13,724 nucleotides of DNA from a bacterium (GCA_030616365.1 JAUWXM010000026.1:1-13724), one strand, 5' to 3'. Counted from the stretch's first letter, positions 1-6,262 are shown. Program-made: numbers and translations. The notes: generated from the letters alone by a model not told the origin.

Positions 1-759
1 TTTCCCTAAAAATATTTTGCCCAGGCGAGCGAACCTCTCTGGGGCATCGCTCACAAAGAAGGAATGTCTGGGAACTCCTTCCCTCGCCAGAAGATTTTTC
101 TCCTCCAGTATTCTCTTAAGTCTCTCAACGGTTGCTCGGGCAGAGTCAATCAGGGAGACCTCTCCCATGACCTGGGCAATCTCTTCTTTCAAGAGAGGGT
201 AGTGGGTACACCCCAGGATGAGGGTATCTATTTCCTCCTCCTTTAAGGGTTCCAGATACTCTCTTACAATGAGTTTGGTCGCTTCTTTCTCTATCCAACC
301 TTCTTCTGCCAGGGGAACGAAGAGGGGACAGGGCTTCTCAATCACGAAGGCCTCAGGTTCTAATCTCTTCAATTCCTTGGCATATGCTCCACTTTTTATG
401 GTACCGTAGGTTCCGATTACCCCGATCCTCTTATTCTTGGTGAGCCTTAAAGCCTCTTTTGCCCCGGGCCTGATGACCCCAATGATGGGAATGGGGAAAC
501 TCGAAGCCCTCATCTCTTCTAAAGTAAAAGCGGATGCGGTATGACAGGCGAGGATGACGGCCTTTACCTTCTTTTTAAGGAGGAAGTGGATATTATCCCG
601 AACCAGACGCTTGATGGTTTGAGAGGATTTTGGGCCATAGGGAAGATGGGCAGTATCCCCGAAGTAGACGACATCCTCCTGGGGTAGTTGCCTTATGATC
701 TCCTTTACTACCGTAAGTCCTCCCATCCCAGAATCGAAGACCCCAATCGCTTGCTTCAT
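1..759 (-). CDS. murI: Glutamate racemase, 3' end beyond window
   Basis: Interconverts L- and D-glutamate in the cytoplasm, supplying D-Glu for peptidoglycan. The frame opens at the ATG at 759 and is still open at base 1, giving 253 residues. The family is usually 260-275 long, so only the last few residues are missing. Visible motifs are the N-terminal FDSGMGGLTV block (residues 8-17), the first catalytic cysteine in LACHTASA (Cys72) and the second in LGCTHYPLL (Cys184). These two cysteines are the usual acid/base pair of the family. One oddity is that the normally conserved CNT is CHT here (His73). The start lies 2 bases after the stop of the GerMN gene, with only a weak GAG upstream, so it is probably translated by coupling. 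Gene identity is certain; the end is simply off the window. Confidence 0.96.
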   Translation of the reverse strand, partial: MKQAIGVFDSGMGGLTVVKEIIRQLPQEDVVYFGDTAHLPYGPKSSQTIKRLVRDNIHFLLKKKVKAVILACHTASAFTLEEMRASSFPIPIIGVIRPGAKEALRLTKNKRIGVIGTYGTIKSGAYAKELKRLEPEAFVIEKPCPLFVPLAEEGWIEKEATKLIVREYLEPLKEEEIDTLILGCTHYPLLKEEIAQVMGEVSLIDSARATVERLKRILEEKNLLAREGVPRHSFFVSDAPERFARLGKIFLGK

Positions 760-761
760 CT

Positions 762-1307
762 TTAGTACTCTACGAGAGGGGCATTCCGAGAGAGGGGTTT
801 GGTGATATCAATGTGGCCGGCTAGGGTTTCGATGGTTTCGCTCTCAACTAAAATCTGAACCCTCTCTATCCCCTCAAGATTGTCTATCATGGTATTGACC
901 AGGGAATAGATAGTGAGAAGCTCTCCTGCGCTTCCTCCGGGATGATTGGTCCGGAAGGCCTGATTAAAGTCCAAATAAACACATTTCTCCTCAGGAACGA
1001 TGTATAGCTCGCGCAACTGAGTCTCTGGAGGAATGGTGGGATCCAGATTCTCTCGGGGACCCTTGATGAGTTCCTCAACCAGTGCCTTTGCCTCATCAGT
1101 TATGCTCTCTTCCCTCAATATCCTTCGTGCCTCAACCCTGAGATAGTCGGCATCTGGAGAGGCGAAGTAGAGCCGGGCCAATTTGACATTCTCCTCTGGG
1201 GCAAGAAAGGGGATGCGATAGAATACCCTCTCCCTTTGGGTTAAAAGAATAGCAACAATTAAGAGAATCAAAACTCCCAGAATTACTAAGACTTTCTTCC
1301 TTTTCAA
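762..1307 (-). CDS. GerMN-domain protein, membrane-anchored
   Basis: A 181-residue protein with an N-terminal basic stretch and one hydrophobic segment (about residues 6-23), so it is probably anchored in the inner membrane with the rest in the periplasm. Residues 45-170 resemble the GerMN domain (sporulation/germination protein GerM): a beta-rich part with YLDFNQAF at about 117-124, then GELLTIYSLVNTM and VQILVESE. The domain's biochemical role is not established; it is found in many non-sporulating bacteria, often next to cell-wall amidases. The start is a TTG at 1307, supported by GGAGAG about 8 bases upstream; no ATG gives a full-length signal anchor. It lies 15 bases after the amidase stop and 2 bases before murI, so the three form an operon. 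Nothing suggests spores in this organism. Confidence 0.85.
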   Translation of the reverse strand: MKRKKVLVILGVLILLIVAILLTQRERVFYRIPFLAPEENVKLARLYFASPDADYLRVEARRILREESITDEAKALVEELIKGPRENLDPTIPPETQLRELYIVPEEKCVYLDFNQAFRTNHPGGSAGELLTIYSLVNTMIDNLEGIERVQILVESETIETLAGHIDITKPLSRNAPLVEY

Positions 1308-1322
1308 ATCTTTCTCTCCATT

Positions 1323-3017
1323 TTACGGGGTGATTGCTAGGCCCATGCTTCTTTCAAAGTTTCGTTTATAGAGGGCGATAGCATTATATAGACCCTCTGC
1401 CACCCTCTTCTGAAAATCGAGGTTCCTCAACATATTCTCCTCTCTGGGGTTAGAGATAAAGGCCACCTCCACTAAGATGGAAGGCATATCTGCTCCAGAT
1501 AGGACATAGAAGTGGGCCTGGTCCACTTTCCTATTCCTAATTTTCAGCTTCTTATCCAATCCCTCCTGGACCAGAATGGCCAGGTCACTGCTCTCATTCA
1601 AATAAGTATTGTGAGCCATATCCCACAGGATGAACTCTGCCTGGCTCATAGCTTTTCTGCTTCCCTTCTCCAATCTGATGACCGCGTTCTCACGCCTGGC
1701 TACTGCCTTGGCCTCTTTGGTTAAGGCCAGGGAATGGAAGTAGGTTTCAAAGCCTTCTCCCCGCCCTCTTCCCAGGGCAGCATTGGCATGGATGGAGATG
1801 AATAGGTCGGCTCTTTCATTATTTGCCCGAGCGGTGCGTTCTCTTAAGGGAACGAAGTAATCCCCGGTCCTGGTTAAGACCACTCTTATCCCCAGTCTCT
1901 CGCTGATAAGCCTCTTCAATTCCTTGGCAATAGCCAAGACGACATCCTTCTCTCTTGTCCCTCCCCTACCTATGGCTCCCGGATCCTTGCCTCCATGTCC
2001 TGGATCGATGACGATGGTGGTGATCTTATAGTCCAACCTCTTCTGGGGAGGGTTGATGTCTAAGACGATGCGATGGGGATTCTTCAGGGTGAAGTCCTTG
2101 TAGGGAAGGCCCTGGATAAGTCTTACCACGATTTGGGTAGCATTGGGAAGCTGGAAGGCCTGGATATTCTTTACCCGGCCATCGTTTATCTCCAGGGATA
2201 ACTCTCCCGGATTGCACTCTCCACCATAGACATCTATAATGACCTGATCGGGGAGTTCCTTCCTCGCCTTATAACTTAAAGGCCTTAAGAGATCGATGAC
2301 AATCCTTGTGGAACCACGATAGGAGAAATGTCTCACTCCCCGGACATTAAGCCTTCCCCCGCTGACCTTCAAGATCCTCGTCTTGGAATCCCAGTCGATC
2401 TTGGCTTTCAAGACCCCATCCAATATCTCGCTCAGGAATTCTATGGGCAGGAGGATGGCTCCATTACTGAAACGGGAGGGCTGGATGATTTTCTTGATTC
2501 TATCATTGACCATGATCTGGGAGCTGCCCACAAAGAAGATGACCTGGTCTGGTCCAGAGGTTAGAGTGACCTTCTTGGTGATAGCATCCCATTTTAGATC
2601 AAGCCGAAAGAGCTTAACCATTTCTTTCAGGTAGACGAAGTCTGTTCCCTGAAAGGTGAGGGACTTTATGGTCGCCTCTGCCTGTCCCTCATCGTAGATG
2701 ACCTTTACCCCGTTAGAAGTCCCCCGATATTTATCGGAGGCAGTCGCCTCTGACGACTTACCTCTAACAGGGTTAATCTCTTCTTGAGCTAAGAGGGGCA
2801 AGGCAATTAATGCTATGAGGGCTATGACCATCAGCCCAATCAAGATAACCCCTTTGGGGTTACTTCCATAGGGGTTATCCCCCCTCTGGCGGTCGGCAAA
2901 GACATGCTTTGCCTCCCTGTCACCCCCTGGGGAAAAGCAGATTCTGGGCAAAGACAGACCCCCTAATCCTCGGCATCGGAATTTATTCAAATTCCGATGC
3001 CTCAAGATTCTCTTCAT
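1323..3017 (-). CDS. N-acetylmuramoyl-L-alanine amidase (AmiC-like), with two repeat-coded inserts
   Basis: A 564-residue zinc amidase that cleaves the bond between muramic acid and the stem peptide in the periplasm. Residues 103-220 resemble a copper-amine-oxidase-N-like beta domain, 221-325 an AMIN domain, and 331-560 Amidase_3. The expected zinc ligands are His341 (DPGHGG), Glu356 (TREKD) and His410 (SIHAN); Glu517 (LVEVAF) is the catalytic glutamate. The start at 3017 has GAGGGAG about 5 bases upstream. Two stretches look foreign. Codons 6-58 are a hairpin-rich repeat found again at 11811-11978, and they push the hydrophobic signal segment to about residues 57-77. Codons 82-103, just after the signal segment, are a 66-base element with inverted ends. 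Removing the first would leave MKRIL joined to GVILIGLMVIALIALIALPL, a normal signal peptide. An internal start at Met63 is possible but has no ribosome site. First gene of the amidase-GerMN-murI operon. Confidence 0.93.
   Translation of the reverse strand: MKRILRHRNLNKFRCRGLGGLSLPRICFSPGGDREAKHVFADRQRGDNPYGSNPKGVILIGLMVIALIALIALPLLAQEEINPVRGKSSEATASDKYRGTSNGVKVIYDEGQAEATIKSLTFQGTDFVYLKEMVKLFRLDLKWDAITKKVTLTSGPDQVIFFVGSSQIMVNDRIKKIIQPSRFSNGAILLPIEFLSEILDGVLKAKIDWDSKTRILKVSGGRLNVRGVRHFSYRGSTRIVIDLLRPLSYKARKELPDQVIIDVYGGECNPGELSLEINDGRVKNIQAFQLPNATQIVVRLIQGLPYKDFTLKNPHRIVLDINPPQKRLDYKITTIVIDPGHGGKDPGAIGRGGTREKDVVLAIAKELKRLISERLGIRVVLTRTGDYFVPLRERTARANNERADLFISIHANAALGRGRGEGFETYFHSLALTKEAKAVARRENAVIRLEKGSRKAMSQAEFILWDMAHNTYLNESSDLAILVQEGLDKKLKIRNRKVDQAHFYVLSGADMPSILVEVAFISNPREENMLRNLDFQKRVAEGLYNAIALYKRNFERSMGLAITP
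2708..2773. repeat. In-frame palindromic element inside the amidase gene (66 bp)
   Basis: Starts with CCCCGTTAGA (2708-2717) and ends with TCTAACAGGG (2763-2772), inverted copies matching at 9 of 10 bases. Inside is the hairpin CCGATA-TT-TATCGG and a GTCGCCT block. The right half (GTCGCCT, then CGAC, then CTCTAAC, then GGG) aligns with the right end of the intergenic element at 9997-10119, so both belong to one family. Its length is 22 codons and it encodes amidase residues 82-103 (rich in Ser, Gly, Lys and Arg) between the signal segment and the first folded domain. Confidence 0.72.
2844..3001 (-). repeat. Multi-hairpin dispersed element, copy A (inside amidase 5' end)
   Basis: Read on the minus strand, it contains: a perfect 13-bp hairpin (2972-3001, loop GAAT); a core of 55 bases (2914-2968) that matches copy B at 11845-11899 at 53 positions without gaps; a 7-bp hairpin (2895-2913); a GCCAGAGGGG block; and a closing 9-bp stem GATAACCCC/GGGGTTATC (2844-2852 with 2871-2879). 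Copy B has the same order. It supplies amidase codons 6-58. Either it inserted in frame into the signal-peptide region, or the start codon was recruited upstream of an existing element. Confidence 0.85.
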
Positions 3018-3043
3018 CGTTTCTCCCTCATTAAAAAGATAGG

Positions 3044-3106
3044 AACCACAGATTTCACAGATTTCTACGGATTTTTAAATCTGTCTAATCCGCCTAATCC
3101 GCGGTT
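3044..3106. repeat. Imperfect inverted repeat of the AATCTGTG/AATCCGCG type
   Basis: Begins AACCACAGATTTCACAGATT and ends TAATCCGCCTAATCCGCGGTT-like; the two arms are imperfect inverted copies that would fold with G-U pairs and a few mismatches. Similar AATCCGTG phrases occur at 12060-12118, and AATTCGTG phrases at 4196-4280. This repeat type is common in the intergenic DNA of many environmental genomes. It fills the gap between the tmRNA 3' end and the amidase ribosome site. No clear terminator is visible there, so the fold may take that role (inference). Confidence 0.6.
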
Positions 3107-3141
3107 GTATTGAAGTTCCGATGCTTAAATATATTATTGCG

Positions 3142-3490
3142 TGGAGGCGAGGGGAATCGAACCCCTGTCCAGGAATATTTCTCTAAAGGCGCTACATGCT
3201 TAGTCCTTTGTTTTTCTCTCATCCCCACCTCTCCCAAAGGCAGGATCGATGGGGACCAGTTTGATGTGTTTTCATCTCCTCTTCCTCAAACAAGAAGAGG
3301 AAACTATCCTGTGTTTCTGACACCCACATCCCATCCCACAGGCGAGATGGGAGGAGCGGTCTGCTCTTTAGCAGACGTAAGCTAATTGCTCGTTGGCAAT
3401 TAAGTTGTTGCCAAATGTTTTACGAGTCTTTTGGCGACCTCGGCATGCTCCTTTTAGATCAAACATCCCTGTCGAAACCTTTTCGCCCCC
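3142..3490 (-). ncRNA. ssrA: tmRNA (transfer-messenger RNA)
   Basis: Rescues stalled ribosomes together with SmpB. The 5' end GGGGGCG pairs with CGCCTCC near the 3' end, giving a 7-bp acceptor stem with one G-U pair. The T arm reads AGGGG-TTCGATT-CCCCT and the discriminator base is A. The 3' CCA is not encoded (CGC follows). Family signatures are seen: GGTTTCGACAGGG near the 5' end, GCATGCCGAGG, and GACTAAGCATGTAG near the 3' end. A PK1-like pseudoknot (GCCAAA with TTTGGC) lies upstream of the message part. The reading frame that stops in the loop of the GTCTGCT/AGCAGAC stem (TAA at 3370-3368) gives ANEQLAYVC if it resumes at GCC 3397, or GNNLIANEQLAYVC if it resumes at GGC 3412. Neither ends in the usual Ala-Ala. 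smpB lies directly upstream. Confidence 0.95.
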
Positions 3491-3495
3491 TTTCA

Positions 3496-3512
3496 CTCCG
3501 ACTCTGTCGGAG
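3496..3512. promoter_or_regulatory. Perfect 7-bp hairpin just before tmRNA 5' end
   Basis: CTCCGAC-TCT-GTCGGAG, a perfect inverted repeat 5 bases upstream of the mature tmRNA 5' end. If transcription starts near 3514 it would lie in the 5' leader that RNase P removes. It might also be the end of smpB transcription, but no T run follows on the minus strand. Role unknown. Confidence 0.5.
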
Positions 3513-3520
3513 AATTACAA

Positions 3521-3526
3521 ATTATA
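3521..3526 (-). promoter_or_regulatory. Possible -10 box for ssrA
   Basis: A perfect TATAAT on the minus strand (3526-3521) about 31 bases before the mature tmRNA 5' end. It would start transcription near 3514 and leave a short leader containing the 3496-3512 hairpin. No good -35 hexamer is seen at 16-18 bases, and the region is an AT-rich repeat, so this could be chance. Confidence 0.35.
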
Positions 3527-3535
3527 AATTATGGG

Positions 3536-3600
3536 TTATGAGTTTTTTATTAAATAATTGCATCCTTGCTGTTAACTCATAATTCATCACTAGTAATTCA
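3536..3600. repeat. AATTCATAA-type AT-rich repeat between ssrA and smpB
   Basis: Contains the 9-bp inverted repeat TTATGAGTT (3536-3544) and AACTCATAA (3574-3582), then AATTCATCACTAGTAATTCA. It is a low-complexity dispersed repeat type built of ATTCATAA phrases. It reaches into the smpB stop codon: the last codons of smpB (CAG TTA TGA) coincide with the repeat edge. Confidence 0.5.
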
Positions 3601-4050
3601 TAACTGTTTTCTTGTTTTTAGTGCCCGCGCTATCTCCCTCTGGGCAGCTCGTCTCTTCAGACTCTCTCTCTTATCATATTTTTTCTTTCCCTTGGCTAGA
3701 GCAATCTCAACCTTTGCCTTCCCTTTTTTAAAATAGATCTTTAGGGGAATTAAGGTTAGGCTCTTTTGAGTGGTCAGACCGATTAATCTCTTTATCTCTC
3801 TTTTATGAAGGAGAAGCTTTCTGGGTCGGGTGGGTTCTGGTCCCAGAATACCCTGATGACTATAGGGAGCAATATGTAAGTCGTAGAGAAAGATTTCATT
3901 CCCTTCGGCTCGGGCAAAACTTTCTCTTAGGCTCACTCTTCCCAGGCGCAGAGACTTTACCTCACTACCTTTTAAGACCATCCCGGCTTCAAAGCTATTC
4001 AAGATATGGTAGTTGTAGAGTGCTTTTCGATTGGTGGCTACAATCTTCAT
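3598..4050 (-). CDS. smpB: SsrA-binding protein SmpB
   Basis: A 150-residue RNA-binding protein that holds the tRNA-like part of tmRNA and delivers it to stalled ribosomes. The usual family length is 150-160. Motifs visible are LKGSEVKSLR (26-35), PRKLLLHKREI (76-86) and KGKKKYDKRE with a basic tail (120-150). The basic tail is the part that enters the mRNA channel and becomes helical. The ATG at 4050 has no ribosome binding site. A good promoter (4062-4090) ends 11 bases upstream, so the message is probably leaderless. It follows tRNA-Leu and precedes its partner ssrA on the same strand. The C-terminal end (KTRKQL) runs into a dispersed AT-rich repeat, which may have replaced the original stop region. 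Confidence 0.96.
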   Translation of the reverse strand: MKIVATNRKALYNYHILNSFEAGMVLKGSEVKSLRLGRVSLRESFARAEGNEIFLYDLHIAPYSHQGILGPEPTRPRKLLLHKREIKRLIGLTTQKSLTLIPLKIYFKKGKAKVEIALAKGKKKYDKRESLKRRAAQREIARALKTRKQL

Positions 4051-4061
4051 GATATTTTGTC

Positions 4062-4090
4062 AATATATCATATTTCTGTTGATATGGCAA
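4062..4090 (-). promoter_or_regulatory. Sigma70-type promoter for smpB
   Basis: On the minus strand TTGCCA (4090-4085), a 17-base spacer, then TATATT (4067-4062). The predicted start of transcription, about 4055-4056, is only 5-6 bases before the smpB ATG, which has no Shine-Dalgarno sequence. The transcript would be leaderless or nearly so. The box lies between the tRNA-Leu 3' end and smpB. Confidence 0.6.
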
Positions 4091-4102
4091 GAGAAACAAA
4101 GA

Positions 4103-4189
4103 TGGTGCCGCGGGAGAGATTCGAACTCTCACAACCTCACGGCCACTACGCCCTGAACGTAGCGTGTCTACCAATTCCACCACCGCGGC
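4103..4189 (-). tRNA. tRNA-Leu (anticodon CAG), CCA encoded
   Basis: The acceptor stem GCCGCGG (4189-4183) pairs with CCGCGGC (4113-4107), followed by A and an encoded CCA (4105-4103). The anticodon stem CTACG/CGTAG holds the loop TTCAGGG with anticodon CAG, which reads CUG leucine codons. The T arm is GAGAG-TTCGAAT-CTCTC, and a class II variable region lies between. It is 87 bases long. Unlike the tmRNA gene nearby, CCA is encoded. Confidence 0.96.
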
Positions 4190-4195
4190 ATTTTT

Positions 4196-4284
4196 AAATT
4201 CGCGTTAATTCGTATCCTTATTTTTCTTTGCGCTGTCCATTTTCCTTTTGCGGTTTTGCGGTTGCAATTCGTGCTGATCTGTAT
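4196..4284. repeat. Degenerate AATTCGTG-type repeat DNA
   Basis: Between the response regulator and tRNA-Leu. Phrases such as AATTCGCGTTAATTCGT near 4198 and GCAATTCGTGCTGATCTGTATC near 4264, separated by TTTGCGGTTTTGCGG, resemble the same family of short intergenic repeats as at 3044-3106. No terminator or promoter is convincing here. Confidence 0.4.
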
Positions 4285-4677
4285 CTAGGCCTTACCCTCT
4301 TCTAACTTCTTAATTTCCAAAACCTTCTCCACAGTCTTCATAATTTCCACAATGTCGAATGGCTTACAGAGACAATCCTGAACCCCTTCAATCATGGCCT
4401 GTTCAATGAGTTCCTCTACAGAGTAACCGGTCATCATGATGGTATGGGCATTGGGATCGACCTCTTTAATCTTCTTATAGGTTTCCAAGCCATTTATTCC
4501 GGGCATTACAATATCTAAAAAGATGATATCGAACTTACCTTTCTTCACTTCCTCTATTGCCTGATAACCATCCTTTGCTATAGTGATCTTGTGTCCCCTA
4601 CTACCCAGAACTCTAGAAAAAAGATCCAGGATAACCTGCTCATCATCAACCACTAAGATATCCGCTCCTTGGGCCAT
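4285..4677 (-). CDS. Receiver-only response regulator (CheY-like)
   Basis: A 130-residue protein made of a single receiver domain. The acidic pocket is Asp11, Asp12 and Glu13 (VVDDE), the phosphate acceptor is Asp55 (IIFLDIVMPG), the switch threonine is Thr83 (MMTGYS), and the conserved lysine is Lys105 in KPF. There is no DNA-binding or enzymatic output domain, so it must signal by binding a partner, or act as a phosphate relay or sink. Its ATG lies 2 bases after the kinase stop. The ribosome site AGGAGG is inside the last kinase codons and touches a 7-bp hairpin (4687-4703), which points to translational coupling. Its kinase is very probably the upstream gene; the downstream target is not in the window. 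Confidence 0.93.
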   Translation of the reverse strand: MAQGADILVVDDEQVILDLFSRVLGSRGHKITIAKDGYQAIEEVKKGKFDIIFLDIVMPGINGLETYKKIKEVDPNAHTIMMTGYSVEELIEQAMIEGVQDCLCKPFDIVEIMKTVEKVLEIKKLEEGKA

Positions 4678-4679
4678 AT

Positions 4680-6212
4680 CTATCCTCCTGCCCGGTGGGC
4701 AGGCAGAATAATTCGAAACTCTCCTCCTGCCCCCTTCCTATTTCTCACCTCAATCTCTCCCCCGTGATCCTTAATAATTCCGTAACTTACCGAAAGCCCC
4801 AGCCCCACCCCCTTGCCCGGCTCCTTTGTGGTGAAGAAGGGTTCAAAGAGTTTGTCCATATGCTCCTCTGGGATGCCCGGACCAGTATCCAAAAAACTGG
4901 TTACTATTTTCTTCCCCCGGGCAATATTTTTAGTGGTAACAAATATCTTTCCCCCATCAGGCATGACATCCCGGGCATTGGTCACCATGTTCAAGAATAC
5001 CTGCTGGAGTTGATTGAAGTTCCCGGTAACTTTTGAGAGTCTGGGGCTTAAGTCTTTCACAATCTCTATATTCTGTAATTTAGTCTGGTGATTAACCAGG
5101 TTTAGGGTAGCTTCGATGGCCTTATTGACGTCTACCTCCTTGAACTCTCCTTTCGTCTGGCGGGAGAAGTTCAGTAGCCCGGAGACAATCTCCTTACAGT
5201 GAAAAGTGGCCTCTTCAATAGCCTTTAAATCCTTATATCTTAGATCGTCCTTTTTGGTATCTAATAGTGCCGCCTGGGTAAATCCCAGAATCCCTCCTAA
5301 GGGATTATTCAACTCATGGGCCACCCCTCCGGCCAATCTACCTATGGCAGCCATCTTTCCCGATTGGACGAGCTGCTCCTGGGTGGCTCGTAGTTCGCGA
5401 TAGGCTCTTCTCAAGCCCTCCTCCATCTTGGCCTTCTTGGTCACATACTCCACCAGACTCACCGTCCCGATGATGTTATTCTCCCTATTCTTCAGGGGAT
5501 GGGAGCGGATATTAATGACTACTTCCTCTTTAACCATAGGGGGTCGATATCTTATGTTGCTATTATGGGTAGGTGATCCGATCTCTATGAGATGGGAGAG
5601 GTTCGCTCTCCAATCGAAATCCTCTGTAGGAGGGAAGAGCTCCCAGAAGTATTTTCCCAAAATCTCAGTCTTCGCTAAATCGGTATGGACCTCTAATTCC
5701 TTATTCACTCCAGTTATCTTGCCCCATCTATCGGTAGTAATGATTCCTGCTGTGATACTCTCTATAATGTTCTCGTTGTACTCCTTCAGATAGAATAATT
5801 GGCTCCTGTAGCGAAGGCCGATCTCAGATATTTTCCCCACAATAAAGGCCACCAGGTTAAAAGAGACAACCTTTATCAAGAACTCTCCGGTTAAGAAAGC
5901 TCCCCGTTTCCCAGTAAAACTAACTAAGACAATGGCGTAGAGGATACTTACGGTAATGGCGACTATTAAGCCCCCCTTTAGGCCATAATAGATGGCTCCG
6001 GCCAGAATGGGGAGGTAGTAGATGTAGAAGAAGAAGGCCCTCAGGCCATAGCCCATATAGAGATACCAGGACAAAGCGATACAGACCAAGAGGGTCAGGA
6101 TGACCATCATCCTCTTGAACTGCTCTTCTGGATAGAAGATGCCCGCCTGCCTCTGCGAGGCACGAGCGGGCAGGCCCGGAGCAGGTTTGGTCTTGTTGGG
6201 TCTGGGACTCAT
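4680..6212 (-). CDS. Membrane PAS sensor histidine kinase
   Basis: A 510-residue protein. A cytoplasmic N-terminus of about 32 residues precedes four or so membrane segments (about 34-56, 58-77, 78-98, 109-128) with almost no extracytoplasmic part. A PAS domain (about 143-255) follows, then HisKA with phospho-accepting His299 in VAHELNNPLGG, and an ATPase domain with N box NMVTNARD (408-415), DTGPGIP (442-448), FEPFFTTK (456-463) and GVGLGLS (468-474). The phosphorylation region resembles NtrB/ZraS-type kinases. The signal sensed is unknown; the membrane part suggests a small or membrane-borne signal. Residues 14-24 are encoded by a 33-bp hairpin element and the last residues (PAHRAGG) by another hairpin; both are outside the functional domains. 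The start at 6212 has GGGAGA about 5 bases upstream. It forms an operon with the receiver gene. Confidence 0.94.
   Translation of the reverse strand: MSPRPNKTKPAPGLPARASQRQAGIFYPEEQFKRMMVILTLLVCIALSWYLYMGYGLRAFFFYIYYLPILAGAIYYGLKGGLIVAITVSILYAIVLVSFTGKRGAFLTGEFLIKVVSFNLVAFIVGKISEIGLRYRSQLFYLKEYNENIIESITAGIITTDRWGKITGVNKELEVHTDLAKTEILGKYFWELFPPTEDFDWRANLSHLIEIGSPTHNSNIRYRPPMVKEEVVINIRSHPLKNRENNIIGTVSLVEYVTKKAKMEEGLRRAYRELRATQEQLVQSGKMAAIGRLAGGVAHELNNPLGGILGFTQAALLDTKKDDLRYKDLKAIEEATFHCKEIVSGLLNFSRQTKGEFKEVDVNKAIEATLNLVNHQTKLQNIEIVKDLSPRLSKVTGNFNQLQQVFLNMVTNARDVMPDGGKIFVTTKNIARGKKIVTSFLDTGPGIPEEHMDKLFEPFFTTKEPGKGVGLGLSVSYGIIKDHGGEIEVRNRKGAGGEFRIILPAHRAGG
4687..4703. repeat. GC-rich hairpin at kinase/receiver junction
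   Basis: CCTGCCC-GGT-GGGCAGG, a perfect 7-bp stem with a 3-base loop. On the minus strand its 3' arm runs directly into the AGG that completes the ribosome site of the receiver gene, so folding could partly mask that site. It belongs to the CTGCCC/GGGCAG class also seen at 6140-6172. Confidence 0.6.
6140..6172. repeat. In-frame 33-bp hairpin element in kinase gene
   Basis: The outer stem TGCCCGC (6140-6146) pairs with GCGGGCA (6166-6172), and the inner stem TGCCTC (6148-6153) pairs with GAGGCA (6157-6162). It is exactly 11 codons long and encodes residues 14-24 of the histidine kinase (LPARASQRQAG), in the tail before the first membrane segment. Its composition is much richer in GC than the flanking gene. 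Confidence 0.65.
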
Positions 6213-6262
6213 TGATTCTCCCGAAGACAGAAAGGCGATACAATATTTATCTTAATTTGTAT

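Noticed and set aside
2829..2831. Internal ATG (Met63) as the true amidase start
   Set aside because: No ribosome site precedes it and the signal segment would lack a basic start; the ATG at 3017 has GAGGGAG. It cannot be fully excluded.
3110..3385. Plus-strand open frame of 91 codons with EGNRTPVQEYF
   Set aside because: This is the antisense shadow of the tmRNA gene, a frequent false protein in databases.
3995..4183. Minus-strand open frame beginning MVELVDTLRSG
   Set aside because: It is a read-through of the tRNA-Leu gene into smpB, a well-known misannotation.
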